Shown: positions 1 through 6,873, counted from the stretch's first letter. The stretch is 43,714 nt of DNA from an uncultured Eggerthellaceae bacterium (GCA_910577495.1 CAJTML010000006.1:1-43714), one strand, 5' to 3'. Numbers and translations: made by a program. The notes: generated by a model from the sequence alone, not told the origin.

Positions 1-33
1 GCAGTTTTGTTGTGTAAGCAAATTGTCCCACCA

Positions 34-109
34 GTATCTTCGCCACCTTAGAAGTATCTTCGCCATTTTTTTTAGTTTGTCGAATATATAGCTTCAGTGG
101 CGAAGATAC
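34..109. repeat. Short direct and inverted repeats near the left edge
   Basis: The 12-mer GTATCTTCGCCA occurs at 34-45 and again at 54-65, and its exact reverse complement TGGCGAAGATAC lies at 98-109. The outer pair is identical over 13 bases (34-46 against 97-109). An eight-T run follows the second copy. There is no T-run placed as a terminator would need, so operator sites for a gene outside the window, or the remains of a mobile-element end, are more likely. The repeats are seen directly; their function is unknown. Confidence 0.6.
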
Positions 110-174
110 AAGAAGGACAAGAAGTTTCATCTCCGATTCTACAAAAAGCTTTATTACGCACGGGGTAAGAATAA

Positions 175-405
175 AACGATTCAACGGGCGACGTCATCCA
201 CCTCAACTCCAGTGAGCCGTTTGTTTATGAGCTTCTCGCCGCAAACGAAAACGGCCACGAAATTAAGACCACGTTCGGTGCAGCACGCGAACTTCGCCAA
301 GATGCCTATCTCAAACTTGAAGTTGAACCGCTCCGAGGTGTCGTCTACTGGGAAGAGGTATCGTCCGAAGATGTGCCTCCTAACGCGAGCGCAGCTTTGG
401 GCTAA
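175..405 (+). pseudogene. 5'-truncated YxeA-like (DUF1093) gene remnant
   Basis: One reading frame is open from 175 to a TAA at 403-405 and encodes about 76 residues that look like the C-terminal half of YxeA-family secreted proteins, including FGAARELRQDAYLKLEVEPL followed by RGVVYWEEV. No start codon with a ribosome site lies at its beginning, and two in-frame TAA codons (166-168 and 172-174) close the frame just upstream, so the signal peptide and N-terminal half are missing. A good AAGGAG site and a GTG at 418 follow the stop, as if another gene once came next, but that frame runs antisense into the gene ending at 450. The YxeA assignment is from recalled family resemblance. Confidence 0.5.
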
Positions 406-449
406 AGGAGACGCAGAGTGAAGACGCCGTCCCCGCTTTCGTCCCTTCA

Positions 450-1019
450 TCAATCATCCAACAGTGGGTTGTGTTTCATACGGAAGGCGCGGTCGAGGGC
501 GGCGAGCAAACCTGCAACGGCCAATGCCGTGTTTGCCCAGTTCGGCAGGGCGAAGGTGGGCACCGCAAACCCGACCCAGTGCCCAAGGCTGTTAAGCGTG
601 ACGGGCAGTTGCGTCACCAATGCAACCACAAGTACGACCCACGTAAGAATCGCAATGACCCGGCTTACCGCCGGATGCTGCTGGGCGAAACGCAGACGGA
701 GGTACTCGGCACTGCCGGGCGCTGGAGCGAGCTGCACTTCCCCGCCGTTGCTCCGTCCACCGTCGACTACTCGCGCGTACTTCACCCCATAAAGCGCCAT
801 GGCCACCTCGATCCTGCCTCCCTCTGGAAGCTCAAAGGTGGCAGGCGACTTCTGGGAATCCACGAGCACGCCGTTACGATAGAGGGCAATCCGCTCGCGG
901 ATGTCGAAGTAGTCGATCTCGACCGTGTAGGAGCTCTCCCCAACCTGCGCCTCATAGAGCCCGCGCCAAAAGACGTCGGTCCATTTCGCTTCGCGGAGTA
1001 TACCCTGCCGACTTTCCAA
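450..1019 (-). CDS. Two-TM membrane protein divergent from a TetR regulator
   Basis: I do not recognise this 189-residue protein. Residues 1-115 are soluble, predicted beta-rich and charged, with an alternating stretch around VEIDYFDIRERIALYRNG. Two hydrophobic segments follow at about 119-141 and 160-178, and a short basic tail ends the protein. There is no signal peptide, so the N-terminal domain is probably cytoplasmic. The start is TTG at 1019, chosen because AAGGAG lies about six bases upstream. It is read away from the TetR gene at 1087, and the palindrome at 1032-1063 lies between the two starts, so it is probably the regulator's main target. TetR-linked small membrane proteins often act in envelope or drug stress, but nothing here proves that. 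Confidence 0.75.
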   Translation of the reverse strand: MESRQGILREAKWTDVFWRGLYEAQVGESSYTVEIDYFDIRERIALYRNGVLVDSQKSPATFELPEGGRIEVAMALYGVKYARVVDGGRSNGGEVQLAPAPGSAEYLRLRFAQQHPAVSRVIAILTWVVLVVALVTQLPVTLNSLGHWVGFAVPTFALPNWANTALAVAGLLAALDRAFRMKHNPLLDD

Positions 1020-1031
1020 AACTTCTCCTTT

Positions 1032-1063
1032 CTAATACAACCGTATTAATACTATTGTATTAG
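1032..1063. promoter_or_regulatory. Nested palindromic operator between divergent genes
   Basis: Outer arms CTAATACAA (1032-1040) and TTGTATTAG (1055-1063) are exact reverse complements. The centre at 1043-1052, GTATTAATAC, is itself a perfect palindrome on the same axis. Only the two-base spacers (CC and TA) break the symmetry of the 32-base element. It lies between the TTG start at 1019 and the ATG at 1087, as expected for an operator of the adjacent TetR protein controlling both directions. The nesting could let two dimers bind side by side. Confidence 0.75.
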
Positions 1064-1086
1064 AATGTCCAAAAGAAAGGAAGACC

Positions 1087-1680
1087 ATGCCGCGAAACAT
1101 CGACAGAGAAGAGCGCAAACGGCTCATCGCTCAAACCGCTTGGCGCCTCGTAGCCACCCAGGGACTCAAGGGAGCTACCGTGCGCAACATTGCAGAAGCC
1201 GCGCATCTGTCCGTCGGCTCCGTCCAGCACGTCTTCAAGAGCTCGAAGGACATTTATCTTTTCGCCATGGATCAGGCGGTGGCAAACGCCGCCGCCCGTA
1301 TCGGCGCGACCCCTTCCCTCGCCCACGACCCTCTCGCCGCAGTACAGCACGTTCTCTATGAGCTGCTCCCTCTCGACAAGACTCGGGAGGCGGAGGCAAG
1401 AACATGGCTGGCTTTCACTGCCGAAGCACTGGTGGAACCCTCGCTAGCAGAGGCAAGCAGCGCTATGCAGTACCTCCTTGGACAGGTTGCACGTTCCTGC
1501 ATCGAGGCTCTGGACGAGGCAGAACTGCTGCGCGCCGATGCCGACAAAGAGCTCGAAACGATAAGCCTGCAGGCGTTCGTAGACGGCCTCGCTCTGCAGA
1601 TGCTCGCCGCCCCGAAATCCCTGCCAGCCTCAAAAGCGAAAGAGGCCGTGCGCTCGTACATCCAAGGAATTTGCGCTTAA
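1087..1680 (+). CDS. TetR/AcrR family transcriptional regulator
   Basis: A 197-residue protein with an N-terminal TetR helix-turn-helix at about residues 9-55 (VRNIAEAAHLSVGSVQHVF holds the recognition helix) and a helical C-terminal half rich in Ala and Leu for ligand binding and dimerisation. The C-terminal half resembles BetI-type TetR proteins. The ATG follows a GAAAGGAAG site. The gene is divergent from the membrane protein at 450-1019, with a strong palindrome between them, which suggests local repression relieved by an unknown ligand. A hairpin at 1776-1808 probably ends the transcript. The family is clear; ligand and targets are inferred from context only. Confidence 0.88.
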   Translation: MPRNIDREERKRLIAQTAWRLVATQGLKGATVRNIAEAAHLSVGSVQHVFKSSKDIYLFAMDQAVANAAARIGATPSLAHDPLAAVQHVLYELLPLDKTREAEARTWLAFTAEALVEPSLAEASSAMQYLLGQVARSCIEALDEAELLRADADKELETISLQAFVDGLALQMLAAPKSLPASKAKEAVRSYIQGICA

Positions 1681-1775
1681 CGGAGCCGTCACGATCAAGC
1701 AAGACAGCCTCTCATCGTCCTACATAATCGCAGGCCTGGCATCTTGGGGCACGAAGTAGCTTAATGCATCAGGTC

Positions 1776-1808
1776 AAGGCCGGGGTGAATTACTTTGAGC
1801 CCGGCCTT
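1776..1808 (+). terminator. Intrinsic terminator downstream of the TetR gene
   Basis: The nine-base arms AAGGCCGGG (1776-1784) and CCCGGCCTT (1800-1808) are exact complements with a 15-base loop, followed by AATTTTCG. The T-run is short, so termination may be partial. It is about 95 bases past the TetR stop codon. Confidence 0.6.
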
Positions 1809-1837
1809 AATTTTCGCAAGGAGATAAATCATGCATT

Positions 1838-2053
1838 ATGGCGAAAGAGCGTTTTGGCGACCTCGTTCGGAAGAGGTGATGGTACCCCTTCAGCTAGCAG
1901 CTGGACACCGAGAGCGGGTTTGATCCTGCACTTACCGCAATGAACAAAGAGTTTAGCTCATTCACAATTGGTCGTCCCTATCCCTTCTTGAAGTTCAAAA
2001 ACGAGTGGTCGATGGGGAATCCCAAGCCGCTATCTATAGGAACTGGGCTATAA
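1838..2053 (+). pseudogene. Decayed ORF with two in-frame stop codons
   Basis: From ATG 1838 one frame reads MAKERFGDLVRKR, meets TGA at 1877 and TAG at about 1895, then continues as a protein-like stretch of about 50 codons (LDTESGFDPALTAMNKEFSS onward) to a TAA at 2051-2053. A clear AAGGAG site lies at about 1818-1823, closer to an out-of-frame ATG at 1831 that opens a 30-codon ORF. The arrangement suggests a gene killed by nonsense mutations, with its 3' end running into the end of the convergent XRE gene. The family is not recognised, and chance coding is possible. This is the only content I can see in the 353-base stretch between 1681 and 2033 apart from the hairpin. Confidence 0.3.
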
Positions 2054-2642
2054 GCAGCGCGATGATACCCCCGATGACGGCGGCAGCGCTGAATTTCAGA
2101 AGGTTCGAGGCTAGCGGATAGCGGCGGCTGAACGCCTTCACGTCGGGCTCGGGCTGCTCGCCTTTGGAGAACGCTACGATGTCGCGATAGGTCACCAGGT
2201 CGTTCGCCTTCTTCATCTTGTCCACCATGGCAAGAAGTTCCATGCCAAACAGCCAGAACAGGAAAAACGCAACGATGCCCAAAAGCTCGCCCTCAGTAAA
2301 GCCGTGCAGTATAGACGACGGTCCCGTCTCAATGGCGAAGCCCGCCGCCATGCATGCGATACCCGCACCAACGAGTCCCCACGCGACAAGCGCGAGCGTC
2401 TGCATCTTCTTCCATTCCTTCTGAATCGTGTTCTCCATTTCCTCCACGTCTCCTTTCACAAGTTCGTCTATGGACGTCCCGAACACCTCGCTCAAGAGAA
2501 GGAGGCTCTGCACATCCGGGTAGGTTCGGTCGGTCTCCCAGTTGGATATCGTCTGGCGCGACACGTAGATGCGCTCGGCGAGCTCCTCCTGGGAGAGCCC
2601 CATCCTCGTCCGGTTGGCCTTCAGTTGCTCCTTGAGTTCCAT
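2034..2642 (-). CDS. XRE-family regulator with C-terminal membrane anchor
   Basis: A 202-residue protein. Residues 5-60 are a Cro/C1-type helix-turn-helix (LSQEELAERIYVSRQTISNW). They are followed by a charged linker and then three hydrophobic segments at about 82-104, 117-138 and 182-201. The fusion of an XRE domain to a small membrane domain is a recurrent type in Firmicutes and Coriobacteriia, usually of unknown signal. A membrane-tethered regulator of a neighbouring transporter or stress gene is the natural reading, but no such target is adjacent: the gene upstream is a GNAT acetyltransferase read divergently. ATG at 2642 has only a weak GGGACAG ribosome site. Family assignment is firm; role unknown. 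Confidence 0.85.
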   Translation of the reverse strand: MELKEQLKANRTRMGLSQEELAERIYVSRQTISNWETDRTYPDVQSLLLLSEVFGTSIDELVKGDVEEMENTIQKEWKKMQTLALVAWGLVGAGIACMAAGFAIETGPSSILHGFTEGELLGIVAFFLFWLFGMELLAMVDKMKKANDLVTYRDIVAFSKGEQPEPDVKAFSRRYPLASNLLKFSAAAVIGGIIALLIAQFL

Positions 2643-2677
2643 GCGGTCTGTCCCTTCGTGAATAAGCGTGGCAAAAC

Positions 2678-2744
2678 GCTGTCAAGAGTACCACCAAATG
2701 TATTTGGCATTGCCCGTAATTGGCGTTTCCGCGCTGTCAAAAGT
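2678..2744. promoter_or_regulatory. Repeated boxes and palindrome upstream of the XRE gene
   Basis: Between the XRE gene and the divergent acetyltransferase, CGCTGTCAAGAGT (2678-2690) and CGCTGTCAAAAGT (2732-2744) form a 13-base direct repeat with one difference. Read on the minus strand, each contains a consensus -35 hexamer, TTGACA. Between them is CCAAATGTATTTGG (2694-2707), a palindrome with six-base arms. No well-spaced -10 box was found for either TTGACA, so regulator-binding boxes are as likely as promoters. Confidence 0.4.
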
Positions 2745-2882
2745 CTTTATCATGGCCGCTAATCTGGGGTTTTTGAAGGCGATATCGCCGATGACGTCTT
2801 GCATGGCATGGGATAATAAATCTGGGACGAAAGAAAGGCTGTAACATCCATGACATTCGACAACAAACAGGAAGCCTGCACG

Positions 2883-3332
2883 ATGGAGATTGACTACGTT
2901 GATGAACGTACAGACGAGCTCCTCGCCGAGATGTTCGCTGTTTGGGAGGCTTCAGTTCGGGCTACGCATGACTTCCTCGCCGAGGCCGATATCGTGCGCA
3001 TTGCGGGCTATGTGCCCGACGCATTTCGTCAGGTTGAATCACTTATTATTGTCCGCAACGACAACGGTGAACTTCTGGGATTCTGCGGCATAAGCGGTCA
3101 GGAAGTCGAAATGCTTTTCATAGCGCCCCCTGCGCGCGGGCTCGGCATTGGCAAAAGGCTCCTGCGAACGGCGGTCGAGGACTTCGGCATATGTATGCTT
3201 GATGTCAACGAGCAAAACTCCCAGGCGCGGGGCTTCTACGAGCATGAGGGCTTCGTGATCACAGGGCGTTCAGAGACCGACGGCATGGGAGACCCCTTTC
3301 CCATCCTACACATGAAACTCCCCTCCGCGTGA
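2883..3332 (+). CDS. GNAT N-acetyltransferase, YjaB-like
   Basis: A 149-residue acetyltransferase of the GNAT fold. The N-terminus carries WEASVRATHDFL, which resembles the start of Escherichia coli YjaB. The acetyl-CoA pyrophosphate-binding loop is RGLGIGKRLL at about residues 88-97, and the end has the usual NSQARGFYEHEGF motif of GNAT enzymes. I place the start at ATG 2883 (MEIDYVDERT) because AGGAAG lies about eight bases upstream and the match to relatives begins there. ATG 2850 is an in-frame alternative adding 11 residues. Substrate unknown. The P-loop kinase at 3386 follows on the same strand after about 50 bases, so the two may be co-transcribed. Confidence 0.82.
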   Translation: MEIDYVDERTDELLAEMFAVWEASVRATHDFLAEADIVRIAGYVPDAFRQVESLIIVRNDNGELLGFCGISGQEVEMLFIAPPARGLGIGKRLLRTAVEDFGICMLDVNEQNSQARGFYEHEGFVITGRSETDGMGDPFPILHMKLPSA

Positions 3333-3385
3333 GGCCGTCTGGCCAAGCTGGCTGCTGGCACCGCACTTGAGCATTGGAGGATTAG

Positions 3386-3919
3386 ATGATTGCGTTTATC
3401 ACTGGAGCAAGCCACACGGGAAAGACCCTCTTGGCAACGAAGATTGCCAGAGAGACCGGCGCACTCGCGCTCTCAATCGACCTTCTGAAGATGGGACTTA
3501 TCCGGTCAGGTCACACCGCGCTCACCCCCTACGACGATGAAGAGATGGAAAAATACCTGTGGTCCATCCTTTCTGAGATGGCGAAGACGGCGATAGAAAA
3601 CCAACAGGATCTCGTCATCGAGGGCGGTTACATCCCGGGCAACTGGAAGGACTCATTCGATGAAGGTGAGCTTGAGAATATCACCGCCTATTGCCTCACG
3701 ATGAGCGAGGGATACATCAGGAGCCACTTCGATGACATCGTAAAGCACGCCAATGTCATAGAGGCACGCTTGGACGACTCCGAGCTCTCCGAAGATGAGC
3801 TGGTCAGAGAGAACGCATACTACGCAACGCAGTGCGCTGCTGGAAGATACATTGCCATTCCCATCGCGGCTCCCTACGATGCGGACAAAGTGTACAAGGA
3901 GATCATGTCTCCATGCTGA
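3386..3919 (+). CDS. Small P-loop kinase-like NTPase
   Basis: A 177-residue protein with Walker A motif GASHTGKT at residues 7-14 and a hydrophobic strand ending in acid, LVIEGGYIPG (about 73-82), in the Walker B position. The C-terminal half is helical and acidic. The overall pattern is that of small nucleoside- or metabolite-kinase-like P-loop proteins, often annotated as adenylate kinase or 2-phosphoglycerate kinase-like; I cannot fix the substrate. The start is secure: ATTGGAGGATTAG precedes ATG. No lid domain is recognisable, so a function as true adenylate kinase is unlikely. Confidence 0.7.
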   Translation: MIAFITGASHTGKTLLATKIARETGALALSIDLLKMGLIRSGHTALTPYDDEEMEKYLWSILSEMAKTAIENQQDLVIEGGYIPGNWKDSFDEGELENITAYCLTMSEGYIRSHFDDIVKHANVIEARLDDSELSEDELVRENAYYATQCAAGRYIAIPIAAPYDADKVYKEIMSPC

Positions 3920-3995
3920 TGCGCGCGTACAACCCTGATGACGAAATAACTAGAACCTAGATCCTGAGATGCTTTCAGGCGGAAGCATACGCTCC

Positions 3996-4094
3996 TCACA
4001 AAAGAGCGGCGAATTCTTTCTCTAGAACCTGGCGATAAAACTCTGATTTCGTGATACCCCGCTTACATGATATATCTTCATACTCTTCGGCCAT
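3996..4094 (-). pseudogene. Antitoxin C-terminal fragment, decayed copy
   Basis: These 99 bases encode MAEEYE followed by DISCKRGITKSEFYRQ and a short tail. The intact antitoxin at 9335-9601 has MAEEYENG in its N-terminal half and DASCKRGITKSEFYRQ near its end, so the fragment keeps two pieces of that gene with the middle (including most of the ribbon-helix-helix) deleted. Nucleotide similarity is high: one difference in 32 bases around the shared AACTCTGATTTCGTGATACC segment (plus strand). The frame continues upstream into the dprA fragment, giving an 83-codon open frame that has no ribosome site. It is a fossil, not a gene. Confidence 0.8.
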
Positions 4095-4098
4095 ATTT

Positions 4099-4167
4099 TT
4101 AACACACCATACTATAGAGGCCGTCAGGGCATCGCTACACCCTTCCTGCTTGCTCTGCCTCCACCAA
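4099..4167 (-). pseudogene. Duplicated 3' end of dprA, with nonsense mutation
   Basis: Read in the dprA frame this segment encodes LVEAEQAGRV, a TAG stop at 4135-4137, then RCPDGLYSMVC and TAA. Intact DprA at 9941-10915 ends LVEAEQAGRVQRCPDGRYSMVC. The two differ by a Gln-to-stop change, one Arg-to-Leu change and synonymous changes, about 87 percent nucleotide identity over roughly 66 bases by eye. It joins directly to the antitoxin fragment at 3996-4094, in the same relative order as dprA and the toxin-antitoxin pair at 9335-9943 but with the toxin gene missing. It marks a duplication or recombination boundary of the region between. Confidence 0.85.
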
Positions 4168-4183
4168 TCGACGCTGACGATAT

Positions 4184-4219
4184 AAAACGACACCCCTTTT
4201 CGGCTTGGGGTGTCGTTTT
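4184..4219. terminator. Strong bidirectional terminator hairpin
   Basis: Arms AAAACGACACCCC (4184-4196) and GGGGTGTCGTTTT (4207-4219) pair perfectly over 13 bases with a ten-base loop. The A- and T-runs at the arm ends allow termination in both directions. A third partial copy, GGGGTGTCG, follows at 4227-4235. The hairpin lies between the dprA fossil and the TfoX_N gene and insulates the latter from upstream reading. Confidence 0.75.
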
Positions 4220-4290
4220 CGAGGGTGGGGTGTCGCATCCTTGACACAGTGTGAGATAATCAAGAAAGATTCCTATCGAAAAGAGATCCC

Positions 4291-4611
4291 TTGTCTTCCA
4301 GCAAAGAATTCGTTGATGCCACAATCGAGGCCTTGAACATGGCCACTGGCGGGAAGGTATCTTCTCGCCCGATGATGGGCGAGCACGTCGTCTATTACCG
4401 CGACAAAGTCGTTGGCGGCATATACGGTGATCGTCTGCTCTTGAAGGTCACGCCTGCATCCAAAGCGCACATCCCAGAAGATCAGCTTGAGATTCCCTAC
4501 GAGGGCGCAAAGAAAATGCTCAGGATGGTGGACCTTGACGATCGTGCGGTCATCGCATCGCTTCTCCAGGCGATGTACGAGGAGCTCCCAGCACGCAAGA
4601 AGAGGAAGTGA
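4291..4611 (+). CDS. TfoX N-terminal domain protein
   Basis: A 106-residue single-domain protein matching the TfoX_N family: SSKEFVDATIEAL at the start, then RPMMGEHVVYYRDKVVGGIY with GDRLLLKVTPAS, the characteristic core. The lysine-rich end is common. It lacks the TfoX C-terminal domain, so a competence role by analogy with Haemophilus TfoX/Sxy should not be assumed; stand-alone TfoX_N proteins are widespread and of unknown function. The start is TTG at 4291, where family similarity begins, with a weak AAAAGAGAT site. Its TGA at 4609-4611 comes three bases before the ATG at 4614 of the hydrolase-GNAT gene, so the two are translationally linked. Confidence 0.85.
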   Translation: MSSSKEFVDATIEALNMATGGKVSSRPMMGEHVVYYRDKVVGGIYGDRLLLKVTPASKAHIPEDQLEIPYEGAKKMLRMVDLDDRAVIASLLQAMYEELPARKKRK

Positions 4612-4613
4612 AG

Positions 4614-5927
4614 ATGCTGTCTAAGAAGGAGCATGGCAAGATTATATATTGGGTCTCCCGCGACGTAGACAATGGCGCGCCGTGGCTCGTCTTCCTGCCG
4701 GGACTGACCGCCGACCACCGGCTCTTCGACAAGCAGGTCGAGCACTTCGAGAGCAAGGCGAACTTGCTCGTATGGGACGCGCCCTCTCATGGCGAATCGC
4801 GCCCCTTCCCCCTCACCTGGACGCTCGATGACAAGGCGCGGTGGCTCAAGGAGATCCTTGATGCCGAGGGCATAACTGCGCCAGCGCTCGTCGGGCAGTC
4901 GATGGGAGGGTATGTCGCCCAGGCGTTTATGGTTCTCTTCCCTGGCGTCGCCTCCGGATTCGTCTCCATCGACTCCTGCCCGCTCCAGCGCAGCTATTAC
5001 GCAAGATGGGAGCTGGCCTCGCTCAAGCACACCAAACTCATGTACCTCTCCATTCCGTGGAGCCTGCTTATGAAAGTGGGCTCCGAGGGCTGCGCCACCA
5101 GCGAGTACGGCCAACGTCTAATGAGGGAGATGATGGAGAGCTATACCAAACGCGAATACTGCGAACTCGCAGCTCACGGATATCGCGCCCTCGCGCTAGC
5201 CGTCGAAGCGAACAGGCCCTACGAGGTCGATTGCCCTGCGCTACTCATCTGCGGCACGAAAGACGCAGCAGGCTCCGCAAAGCGCTACAACCGTGAATGG
5301 GAAAAGCGCACGGGAATCGAGGTCCACTGGGTCGAAGGAGCAGGCCACAACTCAAACACAGACAGGCCCGATGAGGTGAACAAGCTTATTGAAGCATTCC
5401 TCTTCGGTCTTCAGCCCAACCCTATCCGCAATAGCAGCGCAACCATTCGCCCTATCGAGGGCAGGGAGGTGCCGCTGTTAGAGGATTTCCTTTACGAGGC
5501 AATATACATTCCCGAGGGCTACACCGAAGAGATTCCCCGCAATATCATCTTCAACGACCCCTTGCTCTGCACATCCATCGAGGGATTCGGCACGAAGCCA
5601 GATGACAGGTGCCTTGTGGCAGAGATAAGCGGCAAAGTCGTCGGTGCTTGCTGGACGCGCATCACGAACGAATACGGCCACACGGACGACGAGACACCGT
5701 CTTTCGCTATCAGCATATACAAAGACTACCGTGGCAAGGGAATAGGCACCGCGCTCATGGCAGAGATGCTCGATCTCCTGCGGGACGAGGGCTTTGCGAG
5801 GGCTTCGCTCAGCGTCCAGAAGGAGAACCTACCCGCCATCCATGTCTATGAGAAGGTCGGCTTCGAGATCGTCGGGGACGGCTTCGATGAGAGCGAGTGG
5901 CTCATGATCTGCGATCTGGTGTCTTGA
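4614..5927 (+). CDS. Alpha/beta hydrolase-GNAT acetyltransferase fusion protein
   Basis: A 437-residue two-domain protein. Residues 1-265 are an alpha/beta hydrolase: nucleophile elbow GQSMGG with Ser96, likely acid Asp217 in CGTKD, and catalytic His245 in GAGHN; the oxyanion region is FLPGL near residue 28. From about residue 275 to the end is a GNAT domain with acetyl-CoA loop YRGKGIGTAL (about 372-381) and the closing NLPAIHVYEKVGFE motif. Both domains look complete and active, and no stop or frameshift lies at the junction. ATG 4614 follows GAGGAAG at correct spacing; GTG 4608 is the alternative and would overlap the TfoX_N stop. The pair suggests hydrolysis and acetylation of one small molecule, for example in detoxification; the substrate is unknown. 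Confidence 0.85.
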   Translation: MLSKKEHGKIIYWVSRDVDNGAPWLVFLPGLTADHRLFDKQVEHFESKANLLVWDAPSHGESRPFPLTWTLDDKARWLKEILDAEGITAPALVGQSMGGYVAQAFMVLFPGVASGFVSIDSCPLQRSYYARWELASLKHTKLMYLSIPWSLLMKVGSEGCATSEYGQRLMREMMESYTKREYCELAAHGYRALALAVEANRPYEVDCPALLICGTKDAAGSAKRYNREWEKRTGIEVHWVEGAGHNSNTDRPDEVNKLIEAFLFGLQPNPIRNSSATIRPIEGREVPLLEDFLYEAIYIPEGYTEEIPRNIIFNDPLLCTSIEGFGTKPDDRCLVAEISGKVVGACWTRITNEYGHTDDETPSFAISIYKDYRGKGIGTALMAEMLDLLRDEGFARASLSVQKENLPAIHVYEKVGFEIVGDGFDESEWLMICDLVS

Positions 5928-6093
5928 TGGAACGAAGACAGCGGCAGTCCCATTTACCTTAGTACATAGACAGAAGGTTATGCCCCCGTTGTTCAGTTTG
6001 AAAACTTCTATGTGGGGCAAGAAGAAGGCGCTCATACCGCGCCGTGAGACACTCAAAGCGCGTACGCCTGATGAGTGTCGACTCCTGGTTAGA
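5928..6093. other. Intergenic stretch between convergent genes
   Basis: No gene can be supported between the stop codons of the hydrolase-GNAT and CPBP genes. A plus-strand frame opening at 5980 (MPPLFSLKTSMWGKKK) continues antisense through the CPBP gene and lacks a ribosome site. No convincing terminator hairpin was seen. Confidence 0.4.
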
Positions 6094-6873
6094 TTACTTC
6101 GAAGTGTTTCTGGCCATCAGAGAAACGCTGTAAGCTCCGAGCGCGATATACACAATCAAAAGGATTATGAGACTGACCGTCGGATAACCGCTGAACGTCG
6201 TGAAACAGTAGGGCAGCGCGCAGATATTTATAAACCAATGCATGATAATAGGCACCCAAAGATTGCCGGATTCTTTATAGATCGTGCCGAAATACAAGCC
6301 CAAGCCTACGGTCGAGACCACCTTGAAGGCAATAACCAGAGCGTCTTGGCCCAGCACACCAGGTATGTGACCCAGTCCAAATACCACAGCCGAGACGGCA
6401 ATTGCGACATTGGTTCGATTGGGGCTCTTGCGCGCCAAGTCCTCCACAAGGTTCAGGAACAGCCCCCGCACATACAGCTCCTCAACCACAGCGACCCCAA
6501 TGTAATAGACCATTCCCTCGAATATCACTTTCCATATCGTAGGAGAGCTATCGAAAGGAAGGCCTAGGCAGAATCCCACTGCGGTCGCCAAGCCTGCGAA
6601 GATGCCGGGAAGCGCAAACTTCCGCAGGCCTTCGAGCAGCCCTTTGATGCTCAAGCCCAACTTCCACTCGGGCGCGAACAGCCTCAAGACGACATAGGCC
6701 AAGACGCAAATTATGACGAAGTTGACAGCGAGCGCGAAATAGATCGGGTCGATATCCGCGAACTGTATGTCAACGAATAGCGCGCCCGGTAAGCCGGATA
6801 TATCCATGAACGCCATCAGAACGGTCAACACGCCCACAGCGCAGAGGGTCTTTGCACTTCGCCTTTTGTCCAT
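6094..6873 (-). CDS. CPBP family intramembrane metalloprotease
   Basis: A 259-residue integral membrane protein with about seven hydrophobic segments and the signature of CPBP (CaaX protease/bacteriocin-processing, Abi) enzymes: EELYVRG at residues 131-137 (paired Glu and Arg), FGLGHIPG around His169, and HWFIN with His212. These form the metal-dependent active site in the membrane plane. Family members cleave prenylated proteins, mature or give immunity to bacteriocin peptides, or act as membrane stress factors; no substrate gene is recognised next to it. ATG 6873 is preceded by a G-rich GGATTGGGG stretch. It stands alone, convergent with the hydrolase-GNAT gene and divergent from the TetR gene at 7001. 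Confidence 0.88.
   Translation of the reverse strand: MDKRRSAKTLCAVGVLTVLMAFMDISGLPGALFVDIQFADIDPIYFALAVNFVIICVLAYVVLRLFAPEWKLGLSIKGLLEGLRKFALPGIFAGLATAVGFCLGLPFDSSPTIWKVIFEGMVYYIGVAVVEELYVRGLFLNLVEDLARKSPNRTNVAIAVSAVVFGLGHIPGVLGQDALVIAFKVVSTVGLGLYFGTIYKESGNLWVPIIMHWFINICALPYCFTTFSGYPTVSLIILLIVYIALGAYSVSLMARNTSK

Noticed and set aside
97..168. Short plus-strand frame starting GTG in the repeat region
   Set aside because: It has no ribosome site, is only 23 codons long and ends within the repeat-bearing region.
418..792. Plus-strand frame with a good AAGGAG site and GTG start
   Set aside because: After the first few codons it runs antisense through the membrane protein gene ending at 450, with Arg/Ser/Pro-rich composition typical of a shadow frame.
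3996..4247. 83-codon open frame on the minus strand as an intact gene
   Set aside because: It is a chance fusion of a dprA 3' fragment read out of frame with an antitoxin fragment, and it has no ribosome site.
4241..4260. TTGACA followed by GATAAT as a promoter for the TfoX_N gene
   Set aside because: Only eight bases separate the two hexamers, far too close for a sigma-70 type promoter.
4291..4611. TfoX-type master regulator of competence
   Set aside because: Only the N-terminal domain is present, and stand-alone TfoX_N proteins are not shown to control competence, even though comM and dprA lie in the window.
5980..6567. Plus-strand frame of 195 codons
   Set aside because: It lies mostly antisense to the CPBP protease gene, whose motifs are unambiguous, and has no ribosome site or recognisable domain.
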